DNA from: Buxus sempervirens
Taxonomy: Eukaryota > Streptophyta > Magnoliopsida > Buxales > Buxaceae
Direction of reading: 5' to 3'
DNA length: 64,000 nt
Assembly: GCA_947561395.2 (NCBI GenBank)
Contig: OX387184.1
Span: 20,485,687-20,549,686 of the forward strand
The translations under genes and the position numbers were made by a program. Below, piece after piece: positions 46,565 to 58,673 of this stretch (positions are counted from its first letter, which is position 1; each line of letters begins with the position of its first letter). Under the pieces are notes generated by a model that saw only the letters and a list, made by a program, of their open reading frames with translations, had not been told where the DNA came from and ran no database searches.

Positions 46565-49500
46565 ATGGCTTTGCTGATCATGATGTTGGTGTGGCTCGTG
46601 AAGGCAGCAACAGCAGCTGCAGCAGTAATGGCCAAGCCTGGTTGTGATGACCACTGCGGAAACGTTAGCATCCCTTATCCATTTGGCATGAGCCGACCTG
46701 GTTGTTACTTAAACAATGACTTCTACATAACATGCAACCGCTCCTCCAACAAAGCCTTCCTAGGAGCCGAAGTTTACAATGTATGGGTCCAAGAAATATT
46801 ACTGGTTGCCGGAGAACTACGCAGTGACGGCATCCTGGCCATCGATTGTTACGACGAAAATGGGAAGACAGACCAGCTGCAGGGAGAAACCCCATACTAC
46901 AACTTGCTAGATTGGAGGGGATTTACCTTCTCAAATACCCGGAACAAGCTCACTGCTGTTGGTTGTGACACTGAAGCTTTAATTAGGGGAGCCAACACCC
47001 GTGCACAAAACTACACAGGTGGTTGTGTGTCAATGTGCAACAGCCTAGACGATGTGAGCAACCACTCTTGCACCGGATTTGGTTGCTGTCAGACCTCCAT
47101 CCCAAAGGGGCTAAAGCAATTTGATATAGAAGTTAAGAGCTTCGGCAACCACACAGGGATCTTAGGCTTCAATCCATGCAGCTATACCTTTTTAGCTGAA
47201 GAGAACTCATACGACTTCGCTTCTGTAGATCTACGGGATTTTGAGGAAAGATTTCAAGTTCCGTTGGTGATTGATTGGGCAATCGGGGAGAAGACATGCG
47301 AGGAAGCTCGAAGACTCGTTTGTGGAGAGAAGAGTTACTGCTATAACAACATCAACGGACCTGGATATCGTTGCAATTGTAGTGAAGGTTACCAAGGGAA
47401 CCCCTATCTCCCACGCGGTTGCCAAGGTCTATATATTATTCATATGGTTAATTTGGTTGCTTCTTGGATGATCTTCTTCTATATTACATGCACCTGTTAA
47501 TTGTTTTCATGTTCCTTAAACGTGTGATGGAATGGTTGACGTTTCAGATATTAACGAGTGCCTTAAGCCAGAGCTCCATCAGTGCTCAAAACAAGTTTAC
47601 TGCCATAACAAGGATGGGAGTTATTTTTGTAAGTGCCCCTGGGGACTCCGTGGTGATGGCAGAAAAGATGGAACTGGCTGTACAGTTGATTTTCTAATAA
47701 TCAAGATTTTTGTAGGTATGGATTACTATTTAACTCCTTATATAACCGGTGATTAATTACGTTTGCACAAGCTAGTCTGCTTCGGTTAGGCTCAGCCCCG
47801 CCCAAGCATGGCCCTAAACTAAAATAAAAGAAGAAAAAAGAAATTTGGGGAAATTGGATTTAAGTGATACTTTCTAAAAACAACCCAGATTTAGTCTCCT
47901 AAATCTTGGTAATTAGAAATTAATGATACTTTTTTAAAATAATTGATAATCAGTGTTGTTTTTACAAATTGTTTACAAGTCCTTTTTTTAAGAAATCCTT
48001 TGAAAATACTAATTCTCAAATATTTTAGAAAAGTATCACTACTTTCCTATAATCTGGGTTATCTTTATAAAGTATCACTAAAAACTAATTTCCTCTTCCT
48101 TTTTTTTTTTGAAATTGGGTTTATTGATAATTTTATGGGTAACGTAGATTCAATCACGCAATTTAAAGTAGTGATACTTCTTTCAAATAATTGAGAACCA
48201 GTGTCATTTTATTATTGACAGCCACAAACTTGTAAAAAATTTGTTTGTTATCATCTTTTTCTTTGAAGTTAACAAGTCTTCTAAGGGTATTTTTGGAAGA
48301 AATCTTTTTTTAAATGATACTAATTCTCAATTATTTAAAAAAAGAAATGTATAATTACTTTCCTAGTACAATAATTAGGTGGCTGAATTTGGGTTATCTT
48401 CAAATCTTAATTAATGGTGTCTCTCAAGTGCTGATTAATATCCTTCAACAGCGAGAATTGCTGGTTATATTGCGTAGATTCAAGAGTTATGTTCTTATTT
48501 TTCTGTTGTACTATTTAGCCATGGGCTCATGGAAGGAAACCGATCTGCAGATTTCCTAGTAATTTTTGCTCTTGATCGGTTCTCCTGTGTTTAATTTAAG
48601 TCTCCGCCTCCAGGTCTGTACACTTTTATGATGGACGATATGAGGGGCCTTTGTATCTTGAAAAAATAATATAGATGTTATGATCCTTACCAAAAAAAAA
48701 ACTGAATTTGGATTATTTTTAAAAAGTATCCCTGAACACCAATTTCGCACCTTTTTTTTCTTCAAATCGATCCTTACAAGATATTTATTGTTTTGAAGTG
48801 ATATTGGAAGTCTAGCTACAAAAGAGCTAAAGTTTTTCTTAGTTGTACAAATGTACATATAATGTATAAGTAAAATTCAGATCAAATCTTCACCTATACA
48901 AAAACGCATAACCATCCAAACCATCCAAGTGTGATGTTCAAGCTAGGATTTGTAAAGTTCATCCTCATAATTCAAGTCAGTAAGGAAGAAAAAAATTCTA
49001 ATGGATTTCAATGCGCGCAGGTATCGTTGCTGTGCTCATACTTCTAATTTTAGGCTGCTCCTGGTCATACTGGATGCTCCGCAAAAGAAAATCGATCAAA
49101 CTCAAGGAGAAATTCTTCCAGCAAAATGGAGGTTTATTGTTGCAACAACAACTCTCCAAGTCAAAGCTCGATGGTCACGTGGTAACGACCAAAATCTTTA
49201 CCGCCAAGGAACTGGACAAAGCAACCAAATACTACAGTGATGGTCAGATCCTGGGCCGAGGAGGCTTTGGCACTGTATATAAAGGAATTCTAGAAGACAA
49301 CAAGATAGTTGCCATTAAAAGGTCCAAAGTAATGGACAAATCCCAGATCAAGTAATTCATTAACGAGGTGGTGGTACTCTCCCAGATCAACCACAGGAAT
49401 GTGGTAAAGCTCCTGGGCTGTTGCTTGGAGATCCAAGTGCCCTTACTGGTCTATGAATTCATCAACAATAGCACACTCTCCGACCATATACACATCAAGG

Positions 49501-50084
49501 GACCCCAATACTCCATTATTTCGTGGGAAGTTCGTCTCAGGATTGCAGCAGAAACTGCTGGTGCACTTGCCTACTTGCACTCTTCTTGTTCCATACCCAT
49601 CATTCATAGAGACATCAAGTCTGCAAACATACTCTTAGATGAGCATTACACTGCAAAAGTTTCTGATTTCGGAGCTTCAAGGTTCATTCCAGTGGATCAA
49701 ACTCAACTAACCACATTAGTACAGGGGACCTTCGGATACCTAGACCCAGAGTACTTACAGACAAGCCATTTGACCGAGAAGAGCGATGTTTACAGCTTTG
49801 GAGTCGTTCTAGTTGAGCTTTTGACGGGAATGAGGGCACTTAGCTTTGAGAGACCTGAAGAAGAGAGACATCTGGCCATGTATTTCATCTTGTCAATGGA
49901 AGGGGACCGGCTTTTCCATGTCGTGGATGATGGAGTGTTGAGTGAAGCACCTACTGATCACGTTCTGCAGGTTGCTAAGATTGCCGTGAGCTGCCTGAAA
50001 CTGAAGGGTGAAGAAAGACCAACCATGAAGGAAGTAGCTCGGGTGCTAAAGGGATTAATGGGATCGTCTGGGACGCATCCGTGA
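46565..50084 (+). CDS. WAK-like receptor kinase, three exons, with one in-frame stop (possible pseudogene)
   Basis: Exons 46565-47426, 47548-47715 and 49021-50084 join in phase (GT...AG at both introns) to 697 codons, the usual WAK length. Order: signal peptide ([14 protein letters not shown], residues 1-23), GUB_WAK pectin-binding region starting [15 protein letters not shown] (27-41), an EGF-like stretch ending the first exon, calcium-binding EGF DINEC...GTGC (exon 2), transmembrane helix (345-363), then kinase with GRGGFG (422), VAIK Lys443, HRDIKSAN (539) and DFG (559). Codon 455 is TAA at 49353, where relatives have Gln or similar just before [10 protein letters not shown]. All later kinase motifs remain open. 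WAKs sit in the plasma membrane and bind wall pectin. The start chosen is the first Met before a good signal peptide; the frame runs open upstream to 46325. A base error, a recent null allele and an early pseudogene are all possible. Confidence 0.88.
47850..48093. mobile_element. small MITE in WAK intron 2
   Basis: GAAATTGGATTTAAGTGATAC...AACCCAGATT at the left pairs with AATCTGGGTT...GTATCACTAAAAACTAATTTC at the right, giving terminal inverted repeats of about 45 bases. There is no coding sequence and no clear target-site duplication. Confidence 0.6.
48111..48746. mobile_element. second, larger MITE-like unit in WAK intron 2
   Basis: Ends GAAATTGGGTTTATTGATAA and, reversed, GAAATTGGTGTTCAGGGATAC resemble those of the unit at 47,850, and the interior shares GATACT...AATAATTGAGAACCAGTGTC text. 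It is probably the same family, more decayed. Confidence 0.45.
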
Positions 50085-52159
50085 CAAGAATTGTAATTGT
50101 ACTCACAAACTGGCGAACCATCCGGCGGCTAGCTACTATATGTGAGACATGGAAATGTCATCTAGGATGACCTCCGATATCGTCACGCGGGGATCGATAA
50201 ATGTAAAGAGTCGCCACCATCCATTTTAAGGTGTGAATGGACACCAAAGGGTTCATAAGAGCCAAATAGAGCCAAAGTAGCTCTAATACAAGGAAAAATC
50301 CAGAGATCAGGTAAGGGGAATTATTTATGAGTGGGGGAAGGTGTTAGGCACCCCCACTCATCCATCTAAGACGGTTGCCACATGCTTGCTCATGCTAAGA
50401 ATTGTTTGCTAATCAAAAGGGACAAATATTGCTTAAAAGTAAGCAAAATGTGAGTGATTATTCCACATGAGTAGTCCAATAAATATGAACTCTCTCCATG
50501 GATATATCACCTCTTAGAACTTCATGAGTGAGTAAAAATCAAGGTGAAAATTGAAGTAAAACCAATTCAAGGCAAATTTGGAAAAATCAGATTATGAGAA
50601 CTTGAAAGCTTCGATTAACCATAACTCACTCAATTTAAATCCAAATCCAATGAAACAAAGCCATTTGAAAACTGGTATATAATAGAGTATACAGTAAAAA
50701 ATTCAGCTCAATCCGATTTAAAACGAGAGAGAAATCCACATCTGAAATCTGCTGTTATAACTTGGAAAAAGTGTTAAGTAGGCATTTTCAAAATCCTATC
50801 CGTGGCGTTTGGCTCAATAAAAATCCATGAAAATTGGTATGGAGGAAGTATGTGGTGCCATCTTTCCAAAGAAAAAACCTCACACCAAACTCTATCCAGA
50901 TGTGGCTTGTGTGCTCTCTTGAACAGGCCTAGAAGACCACAGATTAGCTCTGGACTATGCCAGCGAGCATCTCTGAGTCAATTGAGCACCCAAGGCACAA
51001 AACAGATCAAAATCTGCTGAAACTAGTTGGAAATGAAAATAGACTTCTCAAGGAAAACTCAGGAATTAGAATCACTCAAAAGGGATTAAAATTGAGCAAA
51101 CGGTGCACCATCAAAGCGGCGAGTTCAGCAATCTGGGCTGAACTGACTTACAAACTTTGAACAGATGGTGTCAAAAAAAAGCTACATAAAAGTGAACGAA
51201 ATTTTCCAGATATGAAGTAGGCCAACTCATCTATCACATGTCTTTGGAATCACTCAAAAATTCATCCGGAGGATGAAGTTATGAGCATTCTAAGACAGGC
51301 CACAGATGCTGCCCTGTTTTGAAGATTTTTGGATAAAAAGACCAAAATCATTGCATGTGTGCAAGTGAATTCGACCAAAACAACTGGAAATCATAAAAAA
51401 GGACTCATGAAGTTCTAAAAACTCATTCTAAGGCCAATGATCTCAGATTTTCCATATTGCATGGAAGATCAAGGATCTAGCCTATTCTTGCAAAAACAGT
51501 GAAAAGTGTGTGATAATGTGGAAATTACCTATCTAAGAGAAGATTTGAATCCCTTGCTATTGAGAGCATGGATTCTTAAATCTTCTCCTCATTCAGATAA
51601 CACAAAATGAATAACACAAATTCAACAAGCATGTTATTCAAAATAGGTTCTAGCCTAAAGGTTCCATTCCTTCTTCTTTTTCCCAAGGCTCTCTCTTCAC
51701 GTTTTACGGCTAGAGAGAAATCCCAGGTACTTTGGAAGAGGTTTGGGGTTGCAAAAATGCACAAAAGGGCCTTACACTACAGAAAGGTAGGAGATGAGAG
51801 AGTTGGAATGTAAAAAGAGTGCTGGAAAATCAAAGGAGCTTTACCTTGGTAGCTTGAACACTTGAGTAGACAATCCAGCAGAGTTTCTCCTTCTTCTTTC
51901 AGAGCTTCTAAGCCTCAAATTGTCAGCCATTTGCAAGAGGAGGACCCCTCTATTTATAGGCCAAATCAGGGGTAGAAGAGTCCCAAGGGTAGGCCTAAAA
52001 AGCCTTCTAGATTATTCTAATTCTCCTCCAAGGCTTGAATTGGAGTAATACTAGAAGTTTCGGAGGGTGAAATAGGGAGTTCAAGTCCCTAAGAGAGAGG
52101 TAATATGCGTAAATAAGGCTCAGAAATCGAGCCATTTCGCAAATCCCCGAAACAGCCAA

Positions 52160-52426
52160 AACCGTATACTCAGTGCGGTTTCTACAGAACCGTCCTATAT
52201 GTGCGGTTTCTATGCAAATTCATCTCAACCGCACATACAGGGCGGTTCCAATTCAGTTATGCTCGTCATGATTGCTGTCGACGTGTCTCAACAGCCGAAG
52301 CTTCCGGAAGCCACGTGGCAGCTCACGCAACAAGCATGAACATCAACCGTGCTGTGTATGCGGTTGCAACCGTAAATACAGGACGGTTGAGACCAAATTC
52401 TCAAAAACCGCACATATACTACGGTC
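52160..52426. repeat. AACCG/CGGTT palindrome array
   Basis: Six imperfect 21-base palindromes start at 52160, 52188, 52227, 52345, 52368 and 52406 (steps 28, 39, 118, 23, 38). Steps of 38 and 23 also separate the same words in the foldback at 4,138-4,199. A GACGTG...CACGTGG dyad sits in the long gap. Confidence 0.85.
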
Positions 52427-52470
52427 AGCACATTTTTGGTTGGTTTTGAGCCTTAGCTGCACAGGCCAGG

Positions 52471-52552
52471 CTTATTTACATATAATATCGTTTAAGTAAA
52501 TGTCCTCGTATTTTTTAATCTCCATTTACTTAAGATATTACATGTAAATAAG
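52471..52552. repeat. 82-base hairpin, second copy, with C-run
   Basis: Same length and nearly the same sequence as the hairpin at 3,344; a 7-C run follows. One T in the left arm differs, within an otherwise matched stem. Confidence 0.85.
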
Positions 52553-53005
52553 CAAACACCCCCCCATTTGAATCCATTAAAAATATTTCCAGACCCAAAT
52601 TCCAAGTGAATAAAAAGTCAACTTTCCAGTTCCAGGCTAAATTCCGGTTTTTCAGGTCCGGTAAAAAGATTCAACATGTTGATACAAAGGTATTTATCAA
52701 GATTAAAAATCTCAAAAAATTCATTTATGCAATAACATTGCTAAAAACCTAATTACGGGGAAAAATTATCTTCAAATCTTGCTTTAAAAAATATTTCATT
52801 TTCTGGGGTCAAAAGTCAACAAAATTCAACCCAAAAAAGTTTGACTTTGCATAAAATATTGAATTTGGGCCTTTTCCTTTGCGGCTTTGGATTCAAATGG
52901 GTTAAGGATCTCAAACCCAATGCTAAGAATTGAAATTCCCAATAAAATATTTCTCTCCTTCAAGATTTATCAAAAATCGTGCAATTTTGGGGTGTCTACA
53001 CTATA

Positions 53006-53519
53006 GTGATGATACAACTACTTATAGCCTAAGAAACCAGGAAGAGTCGCCACTTAAGAACAGGCTTTGATCATTTTGCATATTATGTTATTTTCATTAG
53101 ATAAAGTGCTAGATTTGCATTTTTCCGAATTTCCCCTCTTTTTTCCCCTTCTTCTCTTCCCTTTCGGTCATCATGTTATCTTGTATACACTTTCATTGCT
53201 ATTTTCACCGTAATCTTGCATTTTGTATGAATTATAATACAGACGTACACTTTATGTTCATAACTCTAGTAATAATTTCAGAATAAGCTAAGCTTAAGAA
53301 ACGTTGGTGTGAGGGTGAGGCGAGCTTGGGTCCAAAAATTTTTAAGAAGCCCAACTTCGCTCTTCTATAGCTCTACCATGAATCCATCAATGCAAATGAG
53401 GGCATAAGTGTGAAAAGCCTTAAAAGGTTTGGGAGAGTTGTCTCCAAGGCTTGGGTTCGAAGCCCATCCTCGTAACCGAGCGTTATTCATATATAACAGA
53501 AAATCCCTAAAACCCGCCC
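53006..53519. other. gene-free stretch
   Basis: Mixed sequence with a tRNA T-arm-like GGGTTCGAAGCCC at about 53,453 but no cloverleaf. Nothing else recognised. Confidence 0.5.
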
Positions 53520-54120
53520 TTTAGACCAAAACCGAACCACACTGAATCGAAGTTGGTTTAGGTCGGTTTTAACTGACCGAGTTGAACCCCTGTCGTATAG
53601 CTCCTGCTTGACATCTCAGATGAAGGTTTTCGTTTTTAATGAAGCTACCAGAGTCTGTAAAAACGAGCTGTAACATTAATGACTGACACCGGCCCCCAGA
53701 AATAATTGCCCCAAGCTATACAAATACAAGAGCACATAGCTACAAAATGCTATTATTATTGCTTCCATGGATGCCTAATCATGTGAATCGAACAAAAAAA
53801 AAGAGAAAGCCCAACTATGCACGAGGCTGACACAGTGGTATGTCTCATCTCTTTCAGATAGTGGCCTTTAAGGGATGAAACAACCCTGTCCAGTTCTCCT
53901 CTCTTATTCATTTATATGTTCCTTATCGATCACAACAAATGCAGCTGCCTCTTCTTCGTTTTGGTCCCCCCACCCTTTGACAACCGTAATATCTGTCTCT
54001 ATATGAAGAACACATACGACATCCCTCATGCAAGAGCCTTTGTCCTTCTATTCGCCCTGGGTGAAATTATTTGATATCTTCAATACATATTTTGCTGCAC
54101 CCCATCTCAGGGAAGACCAT
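53520..54120. repeat. segmental duplication, copy 2
   Basis: Matches 5,983-6,567 in the same orientation and starts with the right end of the hAT-like MITE only. It lies between the WAK and GA 20-oxidase genes. Confidence 0.85.
53826..53894. repeat. hairpin of the duplicated segment, second copy
   Basis: Same stem as at 6,268 with one extra mismatch (CATCTC in place of CATCCC). Confidence 0.4.
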
Positions 54121-55429
54121 GGTTACCTTAGTTCTCCCTTATCCGCACAAGAATAATTGAGTTACTGGGCCCATGCCATTCATGTGGTGTCTAACTCAAA
54201 GAACAAACTGCCATTGAAGCTTCTTGTTCTTTTCCTCTTGAAATGCCAAGACACCCTTAATGAGAACTGGTTTGTTTTACACTGAAATACAAGAAATATC
54301 TCAACTTGATCGATGTATGGTGGGAGTGAATATGGGTATTGTCTCCATATCCTATTCTGTGTTATTCGAAGAATCCAGAGGATCTAGAAATCTTTCGAGT
54401 TATGAGTATATATGTAATTGAGAAAGTAAGAAAACCAGGCTGGAAAACACTTGCCTATGCAGTAATTGAGAAATTGATTAGTCTTGATGCCAACCCACGT
54501 TGACATACATGTCAAATCTCAATAAGAACAAGTGTGAAAATGAAGATTATATTTTTTATAATTCATAAATTAATTTAAATTTCTCTAGAAGCATCCATAG
54601 CCTTGTTATAAAACCCAAATTAATATTTACAGTAGAACCATTATATATCAAGCATTACTGCAGATAATTAACCCTTTTCTTTTCTTTTTCTTTTTTTTTT
54701 TTTTTTGAATTAATTCATTACAAATCAATATTCATATTTATATTAAATAAACTACTATATAAAAATTCTAGAGTCCATATTGACAACTACCTAGTAAATC
54801 AAGATAAGAGTTAACAGAAGACAAACTTCAAAATGAACCTTCTTTTTTCAGTTTTGAAAACCATCTAACCAAGATAACATCTCTCTCTTTCTCTCTCTCT
54901 CTCTCTCTTTTTCTTTTCCCTATAATATTGGCAAAACAAAAACCTAGATTTTCAATCAAAGCTATTAATAAAGGGTATGAAAACTGAAAAAACAAAAAAC
55001 AAAAAACAAAAGTGATTCAGATGATTGGTGCTGCCAACATTGAATGTAACTTCATTCCGAGGAAGAACTTGTAGGGGACCATGCCATGCAGTACCATCCA
55101 TTGATTGAATTTTGTAGTGAAAAAAGGGGAAAAAGAGGGGAAAAAAAATCCGTTATTGTCTGATAAAACACTTTCGCAAGGGATATTCGAATTTTAAGAT
55201 TTTTTATAGGTTCTTGAAATGACCAAAAAAATAATAAATAAAACTAAAAATATAAACTTTTTTAGGATCCTTTTGTAAATTTACTTGAAAGTGACCAATA
55301 GAGCTGATGTCATGTAAGGCAACGAATTTATGAACATGTGGCCAGTCTCATATGATACTGTTAATCTCCTCACAGAAGAAAGCTTCCTGATTATGGCCTC
55401 ATCATTTAACTAATGTATTTGATTATATA
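54121..55429. other. gene-free stretch
   Basis: AT-rich, with a short (CT)n run near 54,886 and poly-T/poly-A tracts near 54,690. No gene, MITE or LTR recognised. Confidence 0.5.
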
Positions 55430-55434
55430 CATCT

Positions 55435-55729
55435 TGTAGAACATTGTTCCTACTAAAAGCTCAAGCTAATAGTAGAGGTGAACTTTATATATTTAATATA
55501 TTCCTTAACACTCCCCCTCACATGTGGGGCGGACTCAAACCCATTTTTTGGGGACCCAGTTTTAGGGAGGCCCTACACGTGGAATTTTTTTTTCTCAACG
55601 GGTGGAGGTTTGAACCCAGGACTCGGCGTACTTGCCTAAAGCTCTAATACCATGTAGAACAGCATTCCTACTAAAAACTTAAGCCAATAGTGGGGGCAAA
55701 CCTTATATATTTAATATATTCCTTGAACA
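55435..55729 (-). mobile_element. TRIM, 295 bp
   Basis: Direct LTRs of 76-77 bases (55435-55510, 55653-55729) start TGTAGAACA and end CCTTGAACA-like, flanked by the duplication CATCT. The minus strand has a primer-binding site TGGTATTAGAGC against the right LTR and a purine run (reverse of CTCCCCCTC) against the left one. No coding sequence. It is unusually small even for a TRIM. Confidence 0.88.
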
Positions 55730-55734
55730 CATCT

Positions 55735-56277
55735 CAGCTTTTTGTAGGTTTTCAGGCATGGCAAATAGGCCTATAAGAGTGTAGGGATGTAAGCTTATCC
55801 AAATGTACTGGACGACCCTTCATAATTATTATCACCGGCAATACTACAGATAGCACTCTTTTACCCAACTCATAATGAATCAAAACATCTCATTTCTACT
55901 TTAAGTCCATCCATTCAGCTTTTATGATCAGTACTACAATATGTTTCGCTTGGACTGATTGCAATACACTGAACAAATGGTTTTGCATTTTAATGAGCAG
56001 ATTTCCCACAAGTTCACTCTGAAATACTTGATCAATATCTTCTTAATTTGGGGTAGAACTGTGGTAGAATGGATCAAGATTTAAAGCAACAATTAGTAGC
56101 TAATACAATTTGGCGCATGTGCTGCATGCACACACACACACACAGAGAAGTTCTTGAACAGTGCAGTAAGTTGGAATGCACTTGTATTTACATTAGAACA
56201 AGGTATTACACAAAAAGCAAAGTAATAAAAGCTGATAAGGCCCTTGTTTAGATCTCAAGCTTCCAAAGAAGACTTAA
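55735..56277. other. gene-free stretch 3' of the GA 20-oxidase
   Basis: Holds a short (CA)n run at about 56,129 and presumably the 3' UTR of the minus-strand gene near 56,277. Nothing else recognised. Confidence 0.5.
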
Positions 56278-57779
56278 CTAGTTTGGAAGTTTGGAAGATG
56301 AAAACCACTGAGTGAAGCTTTGGAGTGTAGTAACATCCGCTCTGTAGTGCTTTTGGGTGAATTCAAGCAAATCTGACCATTTGAAATCGGGGTACTTTCT
56401 TGGCCCATATCTGCCCACCAGATCCTGTGGCGGTCTCACCACCTTGTCTTCTTTTGGACACAGAAAGAAAGCCAGCGATCTCCTCTCCCTGTACCTGTTC
56501 ACCACTGCCCTATGTAGGCAGCTCTTGTACCTCCCATTCGATAGCGCCTACATATCAAACACATAAATAAATAAGTAAAGGACAACATGGCCACACGAAG
56601 CGTTGGCCCATTTGGATTTCCAACACATTATACCTATACACAGCATCCTCTCTCTCTATCTCAATCATGCTAACAAGTTTAGGGCACAGACCTACATCTC
56701 TCATTTCCGAATCTTTTCCATTGATCTAGTAATGTTGTCTTGAGTACATCTTAATAAAATTTTATGTTGTTTACCAAAAAACAAAAAAAAAATTCTCAAG
56801 GACTTACCATGAAGGTATCACCAATGTTAATGACTAGGGCATCTGATCTAGGCCGGACGGATTTCCATTTGTTATGTGCGAATACTTGGAGACCTTCAAC
56901 TTGATCTTGATTCAGTATGGTTAAGGAGGTAGGATCACAGTGAGGGCCGGTGCCGAGAGTGAGGCTGGGCTCCTGGCAAGGTGGGTAATAGTTACATCTC
57001 ATTATTGAGCTACTGTCATGGAAGAATTTACTGAAGTGCAAGCGATCAACGCCCAGGCTTATCGCCAAAAGCTCAAGTATCACTTGAGATAGCTCCTTCA
57101 TTGCTTCACAGTATCTTTGGTAAAAGAGACTGCAATTAAAATGGTGTTTTTCTACTGTCAGTGGTTGTATTAAAGCTAGCTAAAGGGTGTAAAACCAAAA
57201 TACCATGTACATATATGTGAATTCACTATATTCTTACCCTGTCTGTTCATAATCTTTCCCCAAAACAGATGTGAAGTAGTCGGCTACGATGGGCTCAGCG
57301 CCATTTTCATGGTACCCGAATGACAGTGTCTCCTTCCATGGTAATTTGGAGGAGTAACGATCGGCGTGGGCACCGGAATATCCCCACACACTGCCTGGCT
57401 TCCTTCGAGCCAAGAGCTTCTTGTTGACGGGTAGCTTGAAAAAAGCATCCATGTGATCATGTGCAGAACGAATGAGCTGGTCATCAACACCATGGTTGGT
57501 AACCTGGAAAAAACCATGAGTCAAGCAAGCAGCCCTAACAAGCTCGGCAGCGTGAAGTGTTGCCAAGCCGTCGCCTTTGAGGAATCCACCGAGGTCGATT
57601 AGGGGTTCATTGAGATATTCCTTATTTTGATTCAAATCTACAGGTTGCCAAATGAATTCCCTTGGTATTTTGGTATGTGTTTTCAACAAAGAAGAGTCAA
57701 AAACTACACTCCCATTTTCTCTCTGAACCTTGACCTCTGATGGAGGGCATAGAAGAAGGGTAGGAGCACTTGATTCCAT
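56278..57779 (-). CDS. GA20ox: gibberellin 20-oxidase, three exons, intact
   Basis: Exons 57238-57779, 56808-57129 and 56278-56547 join in phase to 377 aa, the usual GA20ox length, with GT-AG introns of 108 and 260 bases at the positions typical for the family. The enzyme is a cytosolic 2-oxoglutarate/Fe(II) dioxygenase that oxidises C-20 of GA12/GA53 in steps to GA9/GA20. Visible marks: [11 protein letters not shown] (146-156, GA20ox-specific), NYYPPCQEP (227-235), iron ligands His244, Asp246 and His300, and Arg310/Ser312 for 2-oxoglutarate. The start is the ATG giving [10 protein letters not shown]; an in-frame extension upstream begins with GTG and is not used. GA20ox genes are usually feedback-regulated, but nothing here shows it directly. 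No defect is seen. Which paralogue it is cannot be told. Confidence 0.95.
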
Positions 57780-57820
57780 TGAGGCAAACACAATTCAAAG
57801 AGTAGGGGACCAAGATAAGG

Positions 57821-57828
57821 TATATATA
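57821..57828 (-). promoter_or_regulatory. TATA-like box of the GA 20-oxidase
   Basis: TATATATA about 42 bases before the ATG on the minus strand. If used, the 5' UTR would be only some 10-15 bases, so a second upstream promoter is possible. Confidence 0.35.
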
Positions 57829-57839
57829 GAATTCAATGC

Positions 57840-58640
57840 AAAAGAGAATGCAAGAAAAGAACAAAAGAGAGAAAATAGAAAGAAGTAAATGACCTACTAA
57901 TGTGTAGATTGAGAGAGTAAATAATTGGAGGGAGTGAAATGAGAAAGGCCAAGGCCGTCCATTGGAAAGGTCGTAGATAAAGATAGGAATCTTCCACAGC
58001 AGCAGCCAAAGACAGAGACGACTGACGCCCTTTAATCCTTTGGTCATTTTCTCAAAAACAATTTAAACACATAAAGATAGCTTCTCTCTCCCTTTTCTTG
58101 TCTTTGTCCACATTGAGATTGTTTGTTCCCAAGGACCCCATGTACATTGGATCCAAGTTCATCGATTTCTTTTGTTGTGGGTCATTTTCATTTCTTGCCA
58201 CCTTGCCACAAAACCACCAAATTTCATCAAACTTTTAGATAAGATTTTGATGAAGCAAAAAGAAATGTCATTAGCTGACATTAATGATGCCAAAGCTAAC
58301 TTGCTATGCTATTAAATTGAGATTCTTTGACATTACTTGTCATCATGTGGGACTTGTAAGTTTTATCAAATTTTGGATTCGACAAAAACCCCTGGCAAAT
58401 ATCTTAGCCGTTTTGTTCTCATACTAGATCTTTCCTGATCATCTAAACAAATGCCATAGAATATTATAGATGTTTCTGGAGTACTGAGTTTATATGATTA
58501 AGAACCCATTCATGTATTGCGTTCTAGTTGATTGTATGAGTTGAATCATAGCATGGCTCTGCCAAACCCTCTTGAATTATTTCATTGTTATTTATTGGAT
58601 TTGATACCTATATGAATTAGTCGGAGAAGAGATTTTCGTC
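57840..58640. other. upstream region of the GA 20-oxidase
   Basis: Pyrimidine-rich on the minus strand (CTTTCTCCC, CTCTCTCC near 57,900-58,090), as is common in plant 5' flanks. No specific site recognised with confidence. Confidence 0.4.
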
Positions 58641-58673
58641 ATGGGGAGGCCATATCCGCTGATCCCTCGCATT

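Larger units (their letters stand above)
50141..53000 (-). mobile_element. solo LTR, TGTAGACACCCC/TCTCACA family, 2.9 kb, behind the WAK gene
   Basis: On the minus strand it runs TGTAGACACCCC to CATGTCTCACA, with the duplication CTATA on both sides (50136-50140, 53001-53005). It shares the hairpin/C-run, palindrome array (its own word), TATA box (TATAAATA, 51951-51958), AGCCGTAAAACGTG and the GGTGCCTAACACC block with the 1,095 copy. It begins 56 bases after the WAK stop codon and is transcribed toward it. Confidence 0.9.

Noticed and set aside
53440-53475. Possible tRNA gene (GGGTTCGAAGCCC)
   Set aside because: Only a T-arm-like word; no acceptor stem, anticodon arm or A box.
57779-57791. 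Earlier start for the GA 20-oxidase
   Set aside because: The upstream in-frame start is GTG; the ATG giving [10 protein letters not shown] fits the family.
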